DNA from: Stictocephala bisonia
Lineage: Eukaryota > Arthropoda > Insecta > Hemiptera > Membracidae
Direction: 5' to 3'
NCBI GenBank assembly: GCA_035578905.1
Contig: JAQJVL010002694.1
Coordinates: forward strand, 21,660-85,659
DNA length: 64,000 nt
The notes below the pieces were generated by a model. That model saw only the letters and a list, made by a program, of their open reading frames with translations. It ran no database searches and had not been told where the DNA came from. Below, one piece after another: positions 33,890-43,850 of this stretch (position 1 is the stretch's first letter; the number at the start of each line of letters is the position of its first letter). The translations under genes were made by a program, and so were the position numbers.

Positions 33890-36035
33890 CATAATACAAT
33901 GCAAACAAAATTCAAAAATGTATTTACAAATTTCGCCGATTACACATTTGTACATTTTAGTGATTTACGCTATGAAAGAATTGAAAAAATAGTAAAAGAC
34001 CAATTCACTGATTATTTAGATAATAACAACATTTTATGTAATTGCCAATTTGGTTTTCGCAAAGACAAAAATATAAACGATGCTCTATACGAAATTGTTA
34101 AACATATTAACCTAAGTTTTTCAAAAAATAATCGATCTATGCTTATTTTCCTTGATCTTACTAAGGCTTTTGACTCGGTGGATAGAGGTAAATTACTGCA
34201 AAAACTGGATTTAATTGGTGTTCGGGGTAATGCTCTGGCTTGGTTCAGGAGCTATCTTACTGAAAGACGGCAAACTGTGTCTATTTGTGGGGTGAACAGC
34301 GATGCCTTGCCTATAGACTTTGGGGTGGTCCAAGGAAGTACACTTGGGCCTATTCTCTTTTTAATATACATAAATAATATTTCAAGATTAAAATTGTTCA
34401 GTAAATTATCCTTGTTTGCAGATGACACACTTATTTTTATCGAAAGTAGTAATTGGCAGGATGCAAGAATTAAAGCTCTCCATGATTTAATGTTTATAAA
34501 ACAATGGCTTGATCAAAATACACTCTCCTTAAATATATCTAAAACAAAATGTATGCCCATATCTCTTAGGGAGTGTTCTGATTATACTTTACGTGACCTA
34601 ACAATTCATTCATGTGGTGATTATCTAAGTTTAACTTGTAACTGCGAGGCTATAGAGAGAGAGTGACAACTTACAAATATTTAGGTGTAATCATTGATCA
34701 CCGTGTGAGATGGGCGGAGCACATACAATACATAAAAACTAAAATTCGAAAATATTTGTTTGCTTTTAGACAATTGCGTGAAGTTTTAAATGACAATGAA
34801 ATTAAAGTCGTATATTATGCTTACATACAATCGTTGTTGTCATTTGGTATTATTGCGTGGGGAGGAGCTAACAAAAGCACTCTAGAACCATTATATGTTG
34901 TACAGAAGTCTATTGTGAAAGTAGCATTCGGTAAGGCCAGACGTTACCCTACGCACACCTTATTCCAAGACGTATCAGTCCTTAATATTCGTTAACTCTT
35001 TATTAAACATTTAATGGTATTTATATTCAAACATTATAATTCTATATTCTCTCCAATTTTACACGCTTATAGCACACGTTACTCTGCTAATGTGGGTTTT
35101 GTCACACCGACTATTAATAAATCATTTTCAACTACTACTCCGGTCTACATTGCACATGCATTGCTTTTAAATCTTCAATGGAATAACCCCAATTTTAATT
35201 TATTCTCTTGTACTTCAATATCTATATTCAAAAAACAGGTAACTGATTGGATCAATCTAATAGGTTTGGAGGGAGCAGAGAATGTCATTACTAGTGTCTA
35301 CGGGCGGATTTGATGCACGCCACTCCTCCCCCCCCCCCCAATGGGTGAACTGTGGCCGAGGCCGGTGCTATATGAGTGGGCCTTTGTATGGAGGGTCTTG
35401 TGTTGAGACTGGATTACGAGAAGCAATTACTGCAGTTATGTAGGCATTGCGAGAAGTATTCACAGGGCATCATCCTGCATGAACTTGTTTCTCTGGCCCT
35501 TCCTAGATTGGCATACAGTCAGTGATTACTTTTTTGATGTGATTGCCTCACCTCCGAGTTGCAATGAAATTGAAGTGTTAATTATTAAAGTAATTTTTGC
35601 TACCACTTTTTCCATATTTCAAAGTTCATATTATTATTATTTATAAATATTACATATTTTTTCCTTCTTATAAAATATTGTTTACCTTCTATTCTTATTT
35701 ATGTATATTTTAGTTAGTATAGACGTACATTTAAAATAATTTTCCTTTATATAATAATCTGTAATAGAACAATTACATTTTAGTCCTTTTTGAATAAAAT
35801 ACTTGCAACTCAACCTACGCACAGGCAGTATGCCCATGTAGGCTTTTCCCATGAAAAGGAATTACTGTACGGTTTTCTACTATTTTTGTTTCCTTTTTGG
35901 ACAGTTTGTTTAACGATTACTTTATATTATTTTTCAATGTATTTTTGTATTATTATGTTGAACAATATCATTTAACTTACTGATGTATACATTTGAATGT
36001 TTGGAGAATAAATATACTTTCATTTCATTTCATTC
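33890..36035 (+). pseudogene. 5'-truncated Jockey/CR1-like non-LTR element in MADF intron 1
   Basis: Reverse transcriptase is readable from about 33960: CQFGFRKDKNINDALYE, FLDLTKAFDSVDRGKL, a variant of the PQG block in the form VVQGSTLGPILFLIYIN, then the catalytic LFADDTLIF. The frame breaks near 34640; the next segment (34663-34995) has TYKYLGVIIDHRVRWAEH, and a third (35014-35313) holds the C-terminal tail. The 3' untranslated region runs to about 36035 and ends in a TTTCA repeat. No endonuclease is present. The frame upstream is accidentally continuous with the MADF exon through the splice donor. Confidence 0.85.
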
Positions 36036-36039
36036 TGCT

Positions 36040-36362
36040 GTAGCAAAGCACTGTTGGAACCAGAACCACACAAATTGGTCGGTAGCGTAGTTGGTTCAAT
36101 CCCAGCTTTATGTGCTAAGATTCTCAGTTCGATCCCAATCAGAGTCAATACATTTTGAGAAGGATCAGCTGATAATCACCGGCTGTTCATTTGCCATTGG
36201 GCTATTAATTAATGACACTTTCTAAGAAATAGTCGGCCTTAGTTTGTAGCAATGACTACATTCGCTCATCTACACTCATCACACTCATTCGAAATCCATA
36301 TTCGCCCATATCTTGACAATCGGCATCTTATGAATAAATAAATAAAAAATAAATAAATAAAT
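36040..36362 (+). mobile_element. tRNA-derived SINE
   Basis: A perfect RNA polymerase III box A (TAGCGTAGTTGG, 36083-36094) is followed 31 nt later by a box B-like AGTTCGATCCC (36126-36136), the spacing found in tRNAs. An unrelated body of about 190 bp follows, then an AATA-repeat tail (about 36332-36361). This is the architecture of a SINE with a tRNA-related head. The precise 5' edge and any target duplication are uncertain. It lies in MADF intron 1 right after a non-LTR element. Confidence 0.75.
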
Positions 36363-36781
36363 TGAAAATATAAATCTTTTAAAAAATATAACAAAATTTA
36401 TTAAATGTCTGGGAATTAATGAAAATAATAAAAGAAGATGACCATAATTTAATGAACATTGAGAAACCACCAATTCAAATTTGTTTTCTTTTAAATTTAC
36501 TTTCACAACGTTAATTCTTTATTGATAATTTGTATACATACATACAAAACTATTTATAATTAACTTATTTTAAAATATAAATCATATGTTTTTATCAATT
36601 TTTATATTATCATACTTGGTTTTATTTTGTGAAGATCCAGAAGAAGATAACTTTGTTATGAAAGGCATCGCACAATTAAAAAGTTATTATATATTGGTTG
36701 TTTTTAATTTTAAATTTATAATACAATGCATTTTGGAATTTTACTACGTAAGTTAAATTCGGAAGAAATTATTGAGTCAAG
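36363..36781. other. MADF intron 1, 3' part
   Basis: AT-rich intron sequence leading to the acceptor AG at 36780-36781. No other feature was recognised. The tract before the acceptor is only weakly pyrimidine-rich. Confidence 0.4.
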
Positions 36782-36870
36782 GAGATGTTTACAAGTCCAA
36801 ATGGTTTGCATACACATGGTTAGACTTTCTATCTGATAAGGACATGCCAAATGACACGTTCGATACAATG
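36782..36870 (+). CDS. MADF-domain gene, exon 2 (KWFAY motif)
   Basis: The exon starts in phase 1, matching the donor at 33875, and encodes DVYKSKWFAYTWLDFLSDKD followed by MPNDTFDTM. Many arthropod MADF proteins continue from the MADF fold with exactly such a VYKSKWFAY block, so this is a strong match. The 3' end is uncertain. The following exon needs phase 0, which would fall after the ATG at 36868-36870, but the bases there are GATAAT, not GT. The nearest GT (36881) is in the wrong phase. Either the donor has decayed or a small exon further on was missed. Confidence 0.75.
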
Positions 36871-36990
36871 GATAATTTAAGTACATTTACAAAACATTTT
36901 TGTAGTTGAAGCTTTAAAAATAACGATGTAAAATCAAACATTAATTAATTAATAATAATAACCTAATAAACCTAAAATTAATAGGTAGTT

Positions 36991-37316
36991 ATTTTGCCAT
37001 AGAATTGAGCCATTAGTGGCAAAGTCCTGAACCAGATGGGTTCACATTTTTTGTTTAAAGGGTAGACATTTCTTGTTTAAAGTCAGACGCTCTTCGTGGT
37101 GTTTGTCCTATTGGGATGAGGCCACCGTATTCATTGTTGTTCCTCCATGTACCCGGGAAACATTAATAGTCATCATTTTGCCATGGAATTGAGCCATTAG
37201 TGGCAAAGTGCTCGGCCAGATGGGTTCGGATTTTCTTGGATGCCAGATTTGCTCTTCGAGGTGCTGTCCTATTGGGATTAGGCCACCGGATTCATCGTTG
37301 TTCTCCATGTACCCGG
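36991..37316 (-). repeat. Local tandem duplication at the 3' end of the Harbinger remnant
   Basis: Two diverged copies, 36991-37157 and 37175-37316, share ATTTTGCCAT.GAATTGAGCC, CATTAGTGGCAAAG, GTCCTATTGGGAT.AGGCCACC and CCATGTACCCGG. The second copy is continuous with the transposase C-terminal reading frame; the first lies beyond it. The copies differ by many substitutions and two indels. Confidence 0.65.
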
Positions 37317-37530
37317 AATAAATTGACCATTTCCCTCTCTGTCTAAGAAACCAGGTGGTGTGTAGATAGGATTTGTAGTAGATCGTTTTCGCAAAAAATT
37401 GTGTAAATATACAACTGCTAACACTACTTTCTTTGCCTTGTCGGGTTGTAGTAGTATTGGTTTTCTCAAAACCCGAAATACAGAACTAGCTACTCCAAAA
37501 GCATTCTCTACGACCCTACGTCCTCTGTAT

Positions 37531-40500
37531 TTATTTATTTACGGTACAAACCATTTTACAAGAGAGTAAATAGATATGACATGCGATTTGAATAACTAGA
37601 ATGTAGGTAAGTGTAATAATTCTGTCTCCCTTCGAGCTCTCTTCATGTTTTTTTAATTTGTTTTGTTTTTTCCAAGCAAATTTATTTAGAGCCAGATAAA
37701 GGAGGTACAGTGTGTAGAAAATCTAGCTTTATGATAGGAAACTAAATCTATAATGAAAAAGAACGAGAATAATTTTCACATAATAATAACACAAAAACTA
37801 TATGTACAATGATAATAAAATTAGCCAATATAACACATGTTAAATGAGGAACCATCTACGTTTAACACAAAGTGAAAATTGACATGTAAGTATTTGCTGA
37901 TCAATGAACAGGAAGGCTGACTAACATGAAAAAGATTTACTGTACTTCATGTACTAAATAGATATTGAAGCTTAAAAATGGTAAGATCTACACAGCACAA
38001 CGACTTACGGACTAGGTAACAACGATAAATATTGAACATGATAACAGTATATAGAGTAACTAACCATGCTAACTGAAAATAAAAGCAATTTAATTGAAAA
38101 CAGCAAGTAGAAATTTAAGTAACGACTATGGAAATGCAAACATGCAAAAAAAACATCAACGTAAACCTATAACTATACGCCTTATATGGTGTTCACTGTC
38201 TGCAAAGAAGTCCATGTGTGGCGAGACTGTTACCGAGCTGCTGAATCCGAGCCATAGTTGACTGCTGGGCATAGTTCGTTCTGTGTTGCCTTCGTACGAA
38301 GAGGTCTCTGGATCTCGTGGCAGATGGGAGGGAGATGGAAGTAAATCCTACCCAGCAGATCAGGGCAGTCGACGAGTCCGTTAACTAGCTTGTAGAGGAA
38401 GACAGCATCTTGGACATCACGCCTGGTTTGCAGACTCGGAAGATTCATCATATCGGACATCTCACACAATGGATCTTCCAAGTATCGATATCCAATTCGA
38501 AACCCCACCAGCCTCAAAAATTGGTTCTGTATCTTCTGGAGACGGTCTCGAAGAGTCACCTGGTGAGGAGCCCAAACCACTGAGCAATACTCCAATAAGG
38601 GTCTCACGTTGCAGCAGTAGAGAGTTCTCAGTGTTCGCAGCTGGGAGAGGTCTCTAGAAGAACGGACAAGAAGACCCAGCGCTCTACCAGCCTGCATGCA
38701 AATCTTCTTAACATGGGAACATGGGCTTCACTACTCAGTGAGGGCAATAACTCCACTCCGAGATCCTTGACGGTTGTTGGTCTGCCCAAAACATCAGCTC
38801 TCGACCTATAAGGGTACACGAGGGGAGCAGTAGATCTGTGGAAGGTAAAGGCTAAACACTTTTTCAAATTCAGGTCCATATTGTTATCTGAACACCACCT
38901 GTGAATGGCCAGTAGATCATCTTGAAGAGCTCTACAGTCCTGCTCTGATCTGATTGCGCAATACACTTTAATGTCATCCGCAAACAAGAGACAATCGGTG
39001 GATATACAGCTGGTAGTGTCATTTATAAAAATATTGAAGTGTAGGCCCCAGAATTGATCCCTGAGGTACCCCAGATGTTCCCAAGAAGACTATACATGTT
39101 GACGAAGCGAACCTCACAGTCAGCTGCCGGTCTTGGAGGTAGCTGGAAAACCAACTTAGAAGTTTTCCAGTACAGTAACACCATATGCATATAGCTTTCC
39201 AAGAAGACGCCGATGACACACCCGGTCAAAGGCTTTAGAGAAATCAAGATAGAGAGAGTCAACTTGTTCACCCCTCCCGAAGGCCTCCATCACACAGCTC
39301 TGAAATACAATCAAGTTTGTAGCCGTTGACCTGCCAGAGACAAAACCATGCTGTTGCGGGGTTATCTGTCTCCACAACATGGGACCCACCATTTTCAAAA
39401 CCAGTCTCTCAAAAACTTTTGCTAGACAAGGCTTCAGTGCTATTGGTCTATAATTCGTAACATCGTCTATGGGCCCAGATTTATGTATTGGAACAATAAG
39501 GCTCTTCTTCAATACATCAGGAAAGACACCCGTTGCAAGAGATCTGTTGAAAAGCCTGTGCAAGTGACCAGCCAGAACAGGGCTACAATATTTCAATACA
39601 GACGGAGGTATTAGGTTAGGTCCATTGGTTTTATTCTCATCCAAAGTTTTTAAAGCGTCACTGACGTCCTGAAGCGTAACTACACATGAGGAGAGTGACC
39701 CGTAGTCATTGAAATTCAGACTATCCGGACTGAAGTTAGCATCAGGTGGTGAAAATACTGAAGAGAAGTACTCAGCAAAGTATTCGCACATTTCAGAAGG
39801 ACTAGTCATGTTCTTCCCTCCAAATCGCATCTTAGACGGATAAGGCCCTGCTCTCTTCGCATTATTCACGAAACTCCAGAAAATGTTTGGATTGTTAGGC
39901 AGCACATTTTGCACATAATCAAGGTATGAGGTAAAGCACTCTTTGGACAGAGTCTTGCAAAGTCTACGGGTTTGATCGAATATATAATAGTCCTGAGGGC
40001 AGAGGGTTTCCTTGTACTTCTTATGCTGTTTCTTTTTTAGGATAACAAGATCCTTCAATTCTCTAGTGAACCAGCATGAAATTTATATGAACTGATTTGT
40101 CTTGATGGTGTGTTGGCTAGTACTACCGTTCTTACTCTTTCGGTTAGCAAGGAAAAGGCATCATTGACATTGCCATCAAAGTCTAAGTAAAAAAAGCTCT
40201 GGATAGATGCAAAGATATTGTTGAGGTTGCTCTTTTTAAAGTCAGAAAAAAATACAGGTCTGGAACCTTCACAAGCAGGTATTGAGATTGTGACATTCAA
40301 GGCAGGATGATGATGGTCAATTTTCACTATCGGATCTGGATCTTGATGTACGTGAGAGTCGGACATAGAGGAGAAGACGAGGTCCAAGAGTGCGCCATTC
40401 GCATTCTTCACATTATTAATTTGCTCGCAGCCCAAATAAGTTGAAAGCTCATGAACGCAGTGGGAAGCTGCAGAAGGGTGAAATGGATTACCAGGACTCC

Positions 40501-41100
40501 AATCAACGCCAGGGAAATTGAAGTCGCTAATCAAAAGGGCCTGTGCCCTCATGTCCAACAAAGCCGACGCTTCCTCAACAGAATCGCAGTATGCTTTATA
40601 TATGGTGAGTGGTTGGGATGGAGGAATGTAAGCACCATTAATCAATGTTTTAAAGCCATAGCCAAGTGACACCACAACAAACAGACTTTCAATGGGATTG
40701 GAAGATAAAACAACTTCAGATGAGGGAATACTCTTATCAACCGCTACAATAATGCCACCACCGCTCATCCGATTGATTGTGCCAGTTGAACGATCCTTCC
40801 TAAAAACTACATGATTGAGAAGACCAAGCTCAGCATCAGAAATATCCGGAGTTAGATTAGTTTCTGTCAACACCAAAATATCATGAACAGTTTGAGATAA
40901 CGAAAGTCTTAGTTCGTTCATTTTGGTTCTCAGACCATTGACGTTCTGGTAATAGATGCTGATCTGGGATCTTCTCGGAGAGCTACTCAGTTTTTTGGAG
41001 CCGATTTCACAATTTTAGGGATGCTATTGAGGTACTTAATGGTTAGATTTAATTCTCCTGCCTTAGTCCGATCGTCTAGTTCCTTCCTATAGGAAGTTAT
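37531..41100 (-). mobile_element. Jockey/CR1-like non-LTR element inserted in Harbinger
   Basis: The insertion reads on the minus strand from 41100 (5' truncated) to a TAAATAAATAAAT tail at 37531-37545. The two Harbinger fragments end and begin with ATAC, which may be a 4-bp target duplication. It contains an endonuclease and a reverse transcriptase in broken frames. The sequence 37545-38230 is its 3' untranslated region. Confidence 0.8.
38230..40921 (-). pseudogene. Endonuclease / reverse transcriptase of the Jockey/CR1-like element, frameshifted
   Basis: The AP endonuclease runs from 40921 to about 40085: LVLTETNLTPD, MSGGGIIVAVDK, INGAYIPPS, ALLISDFNFPGVDW and KIDHHHPALNV. After a frameshift near 40070, where the WFTRELKDL motif changes frame, comes the reverse transcriptase (40058-39156) with KTNGPNLIPP, KSGPIDDVTNYRPIAL, QHGFVSGRSTATNL and LDFSKAFDRVCH. 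Another shift near 39170 leads to SSYLQDRQLTV and GVPQGSILGP, then the catalytic box LLFADDIKVY (about 38990), and a final shift near 38690 to the C-terminal domain ending at 38230. At least three frameshifts make it inactive. Confidence 0.85.
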
Positions 41101-41439
41101 GTATAGGCGGTAGTTAAAAATTCTTTCAATAGAACCAACTGGTCGTGTACCTTTAAATAGTGTAATACTATATTCGTTTAACTCAAATGCTTGATCACTT
41201 AATATAATATAAGGAACGTTAATAACATAAGAAATTTGCAATGGTTTTGGGTTTGGTATGTTCCGTTCCTTGTTTTCTAACTTGTTATAGAATTTAGTAT
41301 TTTTGAAAATGCCTCCATCTGAAAATCTACCAGGGCAGCCAACATCAACATACAAAAAATTGTAGTTGGCGTCAACTAATGCAAAGAGCACAATACTAAA
41401 AAAAACCCTTATAATTATAATATTCAGTGCCACTGTTCC

Positions 41440-41560
41440 ATGGTGCTTGAAGTTTCGTGCTTGAAGTTTGGTTTGGTTTGGTGCTTGGTTGAAGTGCTTG
41501 GTTGAAGTTTGAAGTTTGGTGCTTGGTTGAATTTTGGTGCTTCCATGGTGCTTGGACATG
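41440..41560. repeat. Short GCTTGGTTGAAGTTT-type tandem repeat
   Basis: Imperfect repeats of a motif like GTGCTTGGTTGAAGTTTG expand the sequence just upstream of the Harbinger nuclease region, with CCATGGTGCTTG at both ends of the tract. It has probably arisen by slippage and has destroyed the N-terminal transposase region. Confidence 0.6.
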
Positions 41561-41801
41561 TTTTCAATCGATTGCACCTATTACATGAGGGAAGTTCCAC
41601 TTTCTTCGAATTCCTTTGCTATAGCTAACCTTTGCTATGTACCTAATATAAATGACACATTATTAATTTAAAAGAGCAGGAAAACTGGCTAGTTGGCAGT
41701 ATTTATAAAACACCATTCTACAGGATTCTAAATTTTATTTGACAATTCTTGTATATTAGGCTTGTATATATCCTGTTAAAAAATGTTTATTTTGTTAAAA
41801 G

Positions 41802-41989
41802 GCTGGTCCCGAGGAAACTCGAGAGGAATCATACAATGATGAATCTATTGTCCATGAACCCGCAACGGTCGAAGATGAACCACCGGCGTCTACTAATTCA
41901 TCGATGGCGTCTATAACTGCAACGGTGGCGTCTACGAGTACCACGACGGCGTCTACATCGACAGTGTCTACTTCTAACATGTCCCAAGC
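41802..41989 (+). CDS. MADF-domain gene, exon 3, part before the LTR array
   Basis: After an acceptor (GTTAAAAG) a phase-0 frame opens: GPEETREESYNDESIVHEP, VEDEPPASTNSSM and then a run of serine, threonine and alanine, ending ...MSQ plus two bases (GC). The low-complexity linker between the MADF fold and a C-terminal BESS-like region is typical of this protein type. The frame is broken at 41989 by the LTR array and resumes after 63570. Taking out the array and one AAGC copy restores the alanine codon and the frame, so this is a true exon cut by a retrotransposon. Confidence 0.8.
41986..41989. repeat. Target-site duplication of the LTR array, left copy (AAGC)
   Basis: AAGC directly precedes the TG of the first LTR and directly follows the CA of the last LTR (63567-63570). 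The continuous host reading frame across the two borders confirms it. Confidence 0.9.
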
Positions 41990-43461
41990 TGTACCGGGTC
42001 GTTTTGACCGGTACATTTTTTCGCTTTTTTCGTCGTTGTCTGCCAGGCTGCCTGAGTTCGCTCACGCTCTGCATTTTGCGTAAGTTGGTGGTCGTTGGCC
42101 CGGTTCCGTTTCGTTCCGTGTTCCAGCAGCTTCGGTGAGGTTGGCCTGTCTTTTTTTGTCTTGTGCTGCCGATCAACTTAACTATGCGTGGCTGAGAGAC
42201 ACTGTAACTCCAGGGTCCTCGAGTGGGACTTTCAGCCCTCAGCCTGCCGTCCGGGGGAATTTCGATCTTCTGCACTGCTCGCCTGGCCTGAGGACCATGC
42301 TGGAGCCTGGTTTCGCCCGCTACCCTCTCTACAGCTCTGGGTATAATTCTCCAGTCCTCAGGTCAGTGTGTTCTTTTTTGTTTCCCGGCGGCTGAGCTGG
42401 GGGGGGGGGGTTTTGCTGTGTAAATATTTATATAAAAAAAAAAAAAAAGAAAGATAACCAAAGAAAAAAATGGACGTGAGATCTGAGAAAAAAAAGAAGA
42501 ATAAACAAGTTTGTGAAAATATTGAGGTGGCCTAGGCCTAAAACTGGAACTTTTGCGGTGATTTAGGAAACAGCCATTGGGGACTTATATATTTTTTATT
42601 AAAGGGAAAAGGAAGCGTGAAATACAAAAAGAACTTTTTGGATGTTAATTTTCATTTATACTTCTTGTTATTAATTAATTAAGTATTTATTGTTACATTT
42701 TTTAGATTTTATATTTTGTTAAGTCCCTGTGGTTAAGTATGTTATTTATTTCTATGTTCAGGCCTAGTGATAGTTATGGTTATTTATTATTTTTTGTTAA
42801 GTGTATTAGGGGGTTTTGAAGTGATTTTTTACTCGAACGGTACCGTGTTAGATTTTCTTTTAAATTATTTAATTTTTAAGCTTTCACCAAAAGGGGATTA
42901 TTGTTCTTTGCTTAACGTTTAATTCGGAGCTGCCCAGGGATTCCGGCTTACTCCCTGGCCCGGTGGAATCAAGGGATATGTGGGCTGAATTGCCGGTTTA
43001 ATTGTTGTTTTCCAGACGTTTTCTAAATTTTCACTTTTATTTGGGGTTATCTAAATTTGTTTCTAAGTTTGTCACCTTTTAAATTTTGTTAAAAAATTTT
43101 CCTTACGTTTTGGGAGTCTCAGGCCAAACTGCAGATAGGCCATACAAAAGTTGATTGTTAAATTTTGGTATTTGTGGAGTTTGTTGTTTCTGTAGTTTAT
43201 GTGTTGTATCTTGTTAATTTGGTGTTTATGGTTATTGATTTAAGTGCTAATTTATATTGCGGCCTTCTGCCTCTTTTTATTGTGGCCTTCTGCCGTTTTG
43301 ATTAATTAATTATTTTGATTTTTTGGTAATAAACTAGTTTTGCTCAGCTGCCGAGTGTTATTTTGACCCTCCAACTGCCACCCGTGATCCCATCGCTCGA
43401 CTTGTTTTGAGCCATCCCCCGGTTGGCACGCTTACCAGCTTTGGTGGGGGGATGGGTCTCA
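41990..43461 (+). repeat. LTR 1 (outer left)
   Basis: 1472 bp, TG...CA. The first 26 bases form a hairpin (TGTACCGG against CCGGTACA). It differs from the other three LTRs by G at 42035, where they have A, and by lengths of the G-run (about 42400) and the A-run (about 42434). A TATAAT-like box (42342-42347) and an arthropod-type initiator TCAGTG (42363-42368) may mark the promoter. An AATAAA at 43328-43333 followed by T/GT-rich sequence is the probable polyadenylation signal; another AATAAA is at 42500. Confidence 0.92.
42342..42368 (+). promoter_or_regulatory. Putative LTR core promoter (TATA-like box and initiator)
   Basis: TATAAT is followed by TCAGTG about 21 bases later. TCAGT is the arthropod initiator consensus. 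The spacing is slightly short for TATA-directed initiation, so the initiator may dominate. The same pair occurs in all four LTRs. If transcription starts here and ends after the AATAAA at 43328, the R region would be close to 1 kb. Confidence 0.4.
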
Positions 43462-43463
43462 AT

Positions 43464-43474
43464 TGGTAGCAGAG
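43464..43474 (+). other. Primer binding site, unit 1 (tRNA-iMet type)
   Basis: TGGTAGCAGAG begins two bases after the LTR. It is complementary to the 3' end, including CCA, of eukaryotic initiator methionine tRNA, with partial further match (TGGTT) after a two-base mismatch. Identical sites are at 50164-50174 and 56868-56878. Reverse transcription of the element would start here. Confidence 0.8.
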
Positions 43475-43570
43475 CGTGGTTGCCTAAAAAAAAAAAAAAA
43501 AAAAAAATCTCACTTGGTTGTTGGCGGCGGGTGTTTGCCTGTTAGTAGGTCATGATTGGCCGACCTACCG

Positions 43571-43617
<47 letters not shown>

Positions 43618-43850
43618 AATAAATAAAAATTATTTAAAAAGCAAAACAATTAGAAAATCCTAATAAATAATTTAACTAAAAAAAAAAAAAAAAAAAAAAA
43701 AACTTAGGCAATCCGCTTGGTTACGTTGTTGAATGGGTTTCATGGGTGGATTGGAGTGGTCGGCAGTGGCTCGGTAGGCTGAGGGTTTAGTTCGTCTTGG
43801 ACCCTGGAGTTGTCGTTTTTTTTGTATTGTTGAGAATTTTGTTTTGCGAG
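43475..43850 (+). other. Leader with three long poly(A) tracts, unit 1
   Basis: Between primer site and gag lie three A tracts of about 20, 40 and 22 bases, separated by unique sequence (near 43487, 43574 and 43679). The equivalent leaders (50175-50553 and 56879-57255) have different tract lengths. Unit 1 also lacks a GT dinucleotide just before gag, and unit 3 has T at 56972 where units 1 and 2 have G. There is no ORF. Tract lengths are the least reliable part of the assembly. Confidence 0.7.

Larger units (their letters stand above)
37278..41577 (-). pseudogene. PIF/Harbinger transposase, split by a non-LTR element
   Basis: The 5' part (41577-41101) encodes YYNYKGFFSIVLFALVD (with a 1-nt frameshift in a T run), NYNFLYVDVGCPGRFSDGG, YIILSDQAFELNEYSI and GSIERIFNYRL, the blocks of the DDE_4-type Harbinger nuclease including two catalytic aspartates. 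The 3' part (37530-37278) continues exactly where the first stops, with GRRVVENAFGVASSVFRVL and KAKKVVLAVVYLHNFLRKR, including the last acidic catalytic residue (E of VVEN). Between them, at 37531-41100, lies a non-LTR element. The first part then runs on into that element as a false C-terminus. Dead. Terminal repeats were not found. It sits antisense in a MADF gene intron. Confidence 0.8.

Noticed and set aside
42135..42395. 86-codon plus-strand and 80-125-codon minus-strand frames inside the LTRs
   Set aside because: They have no known motif. They repeat in each LTR because LTRs are copies, and a 1.47-kb LTR is expected to hold such frames by chance. The minus-strand frame in LTR 1 extends only because it runs into host exon DNA.
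43573..43613. Long poly(A) as a sign of a processed retrocopy or LINE tail
   Set aside because: It lies inside the LTR element leader in all units, so it is part of the element and not the tail of a separate insertion.
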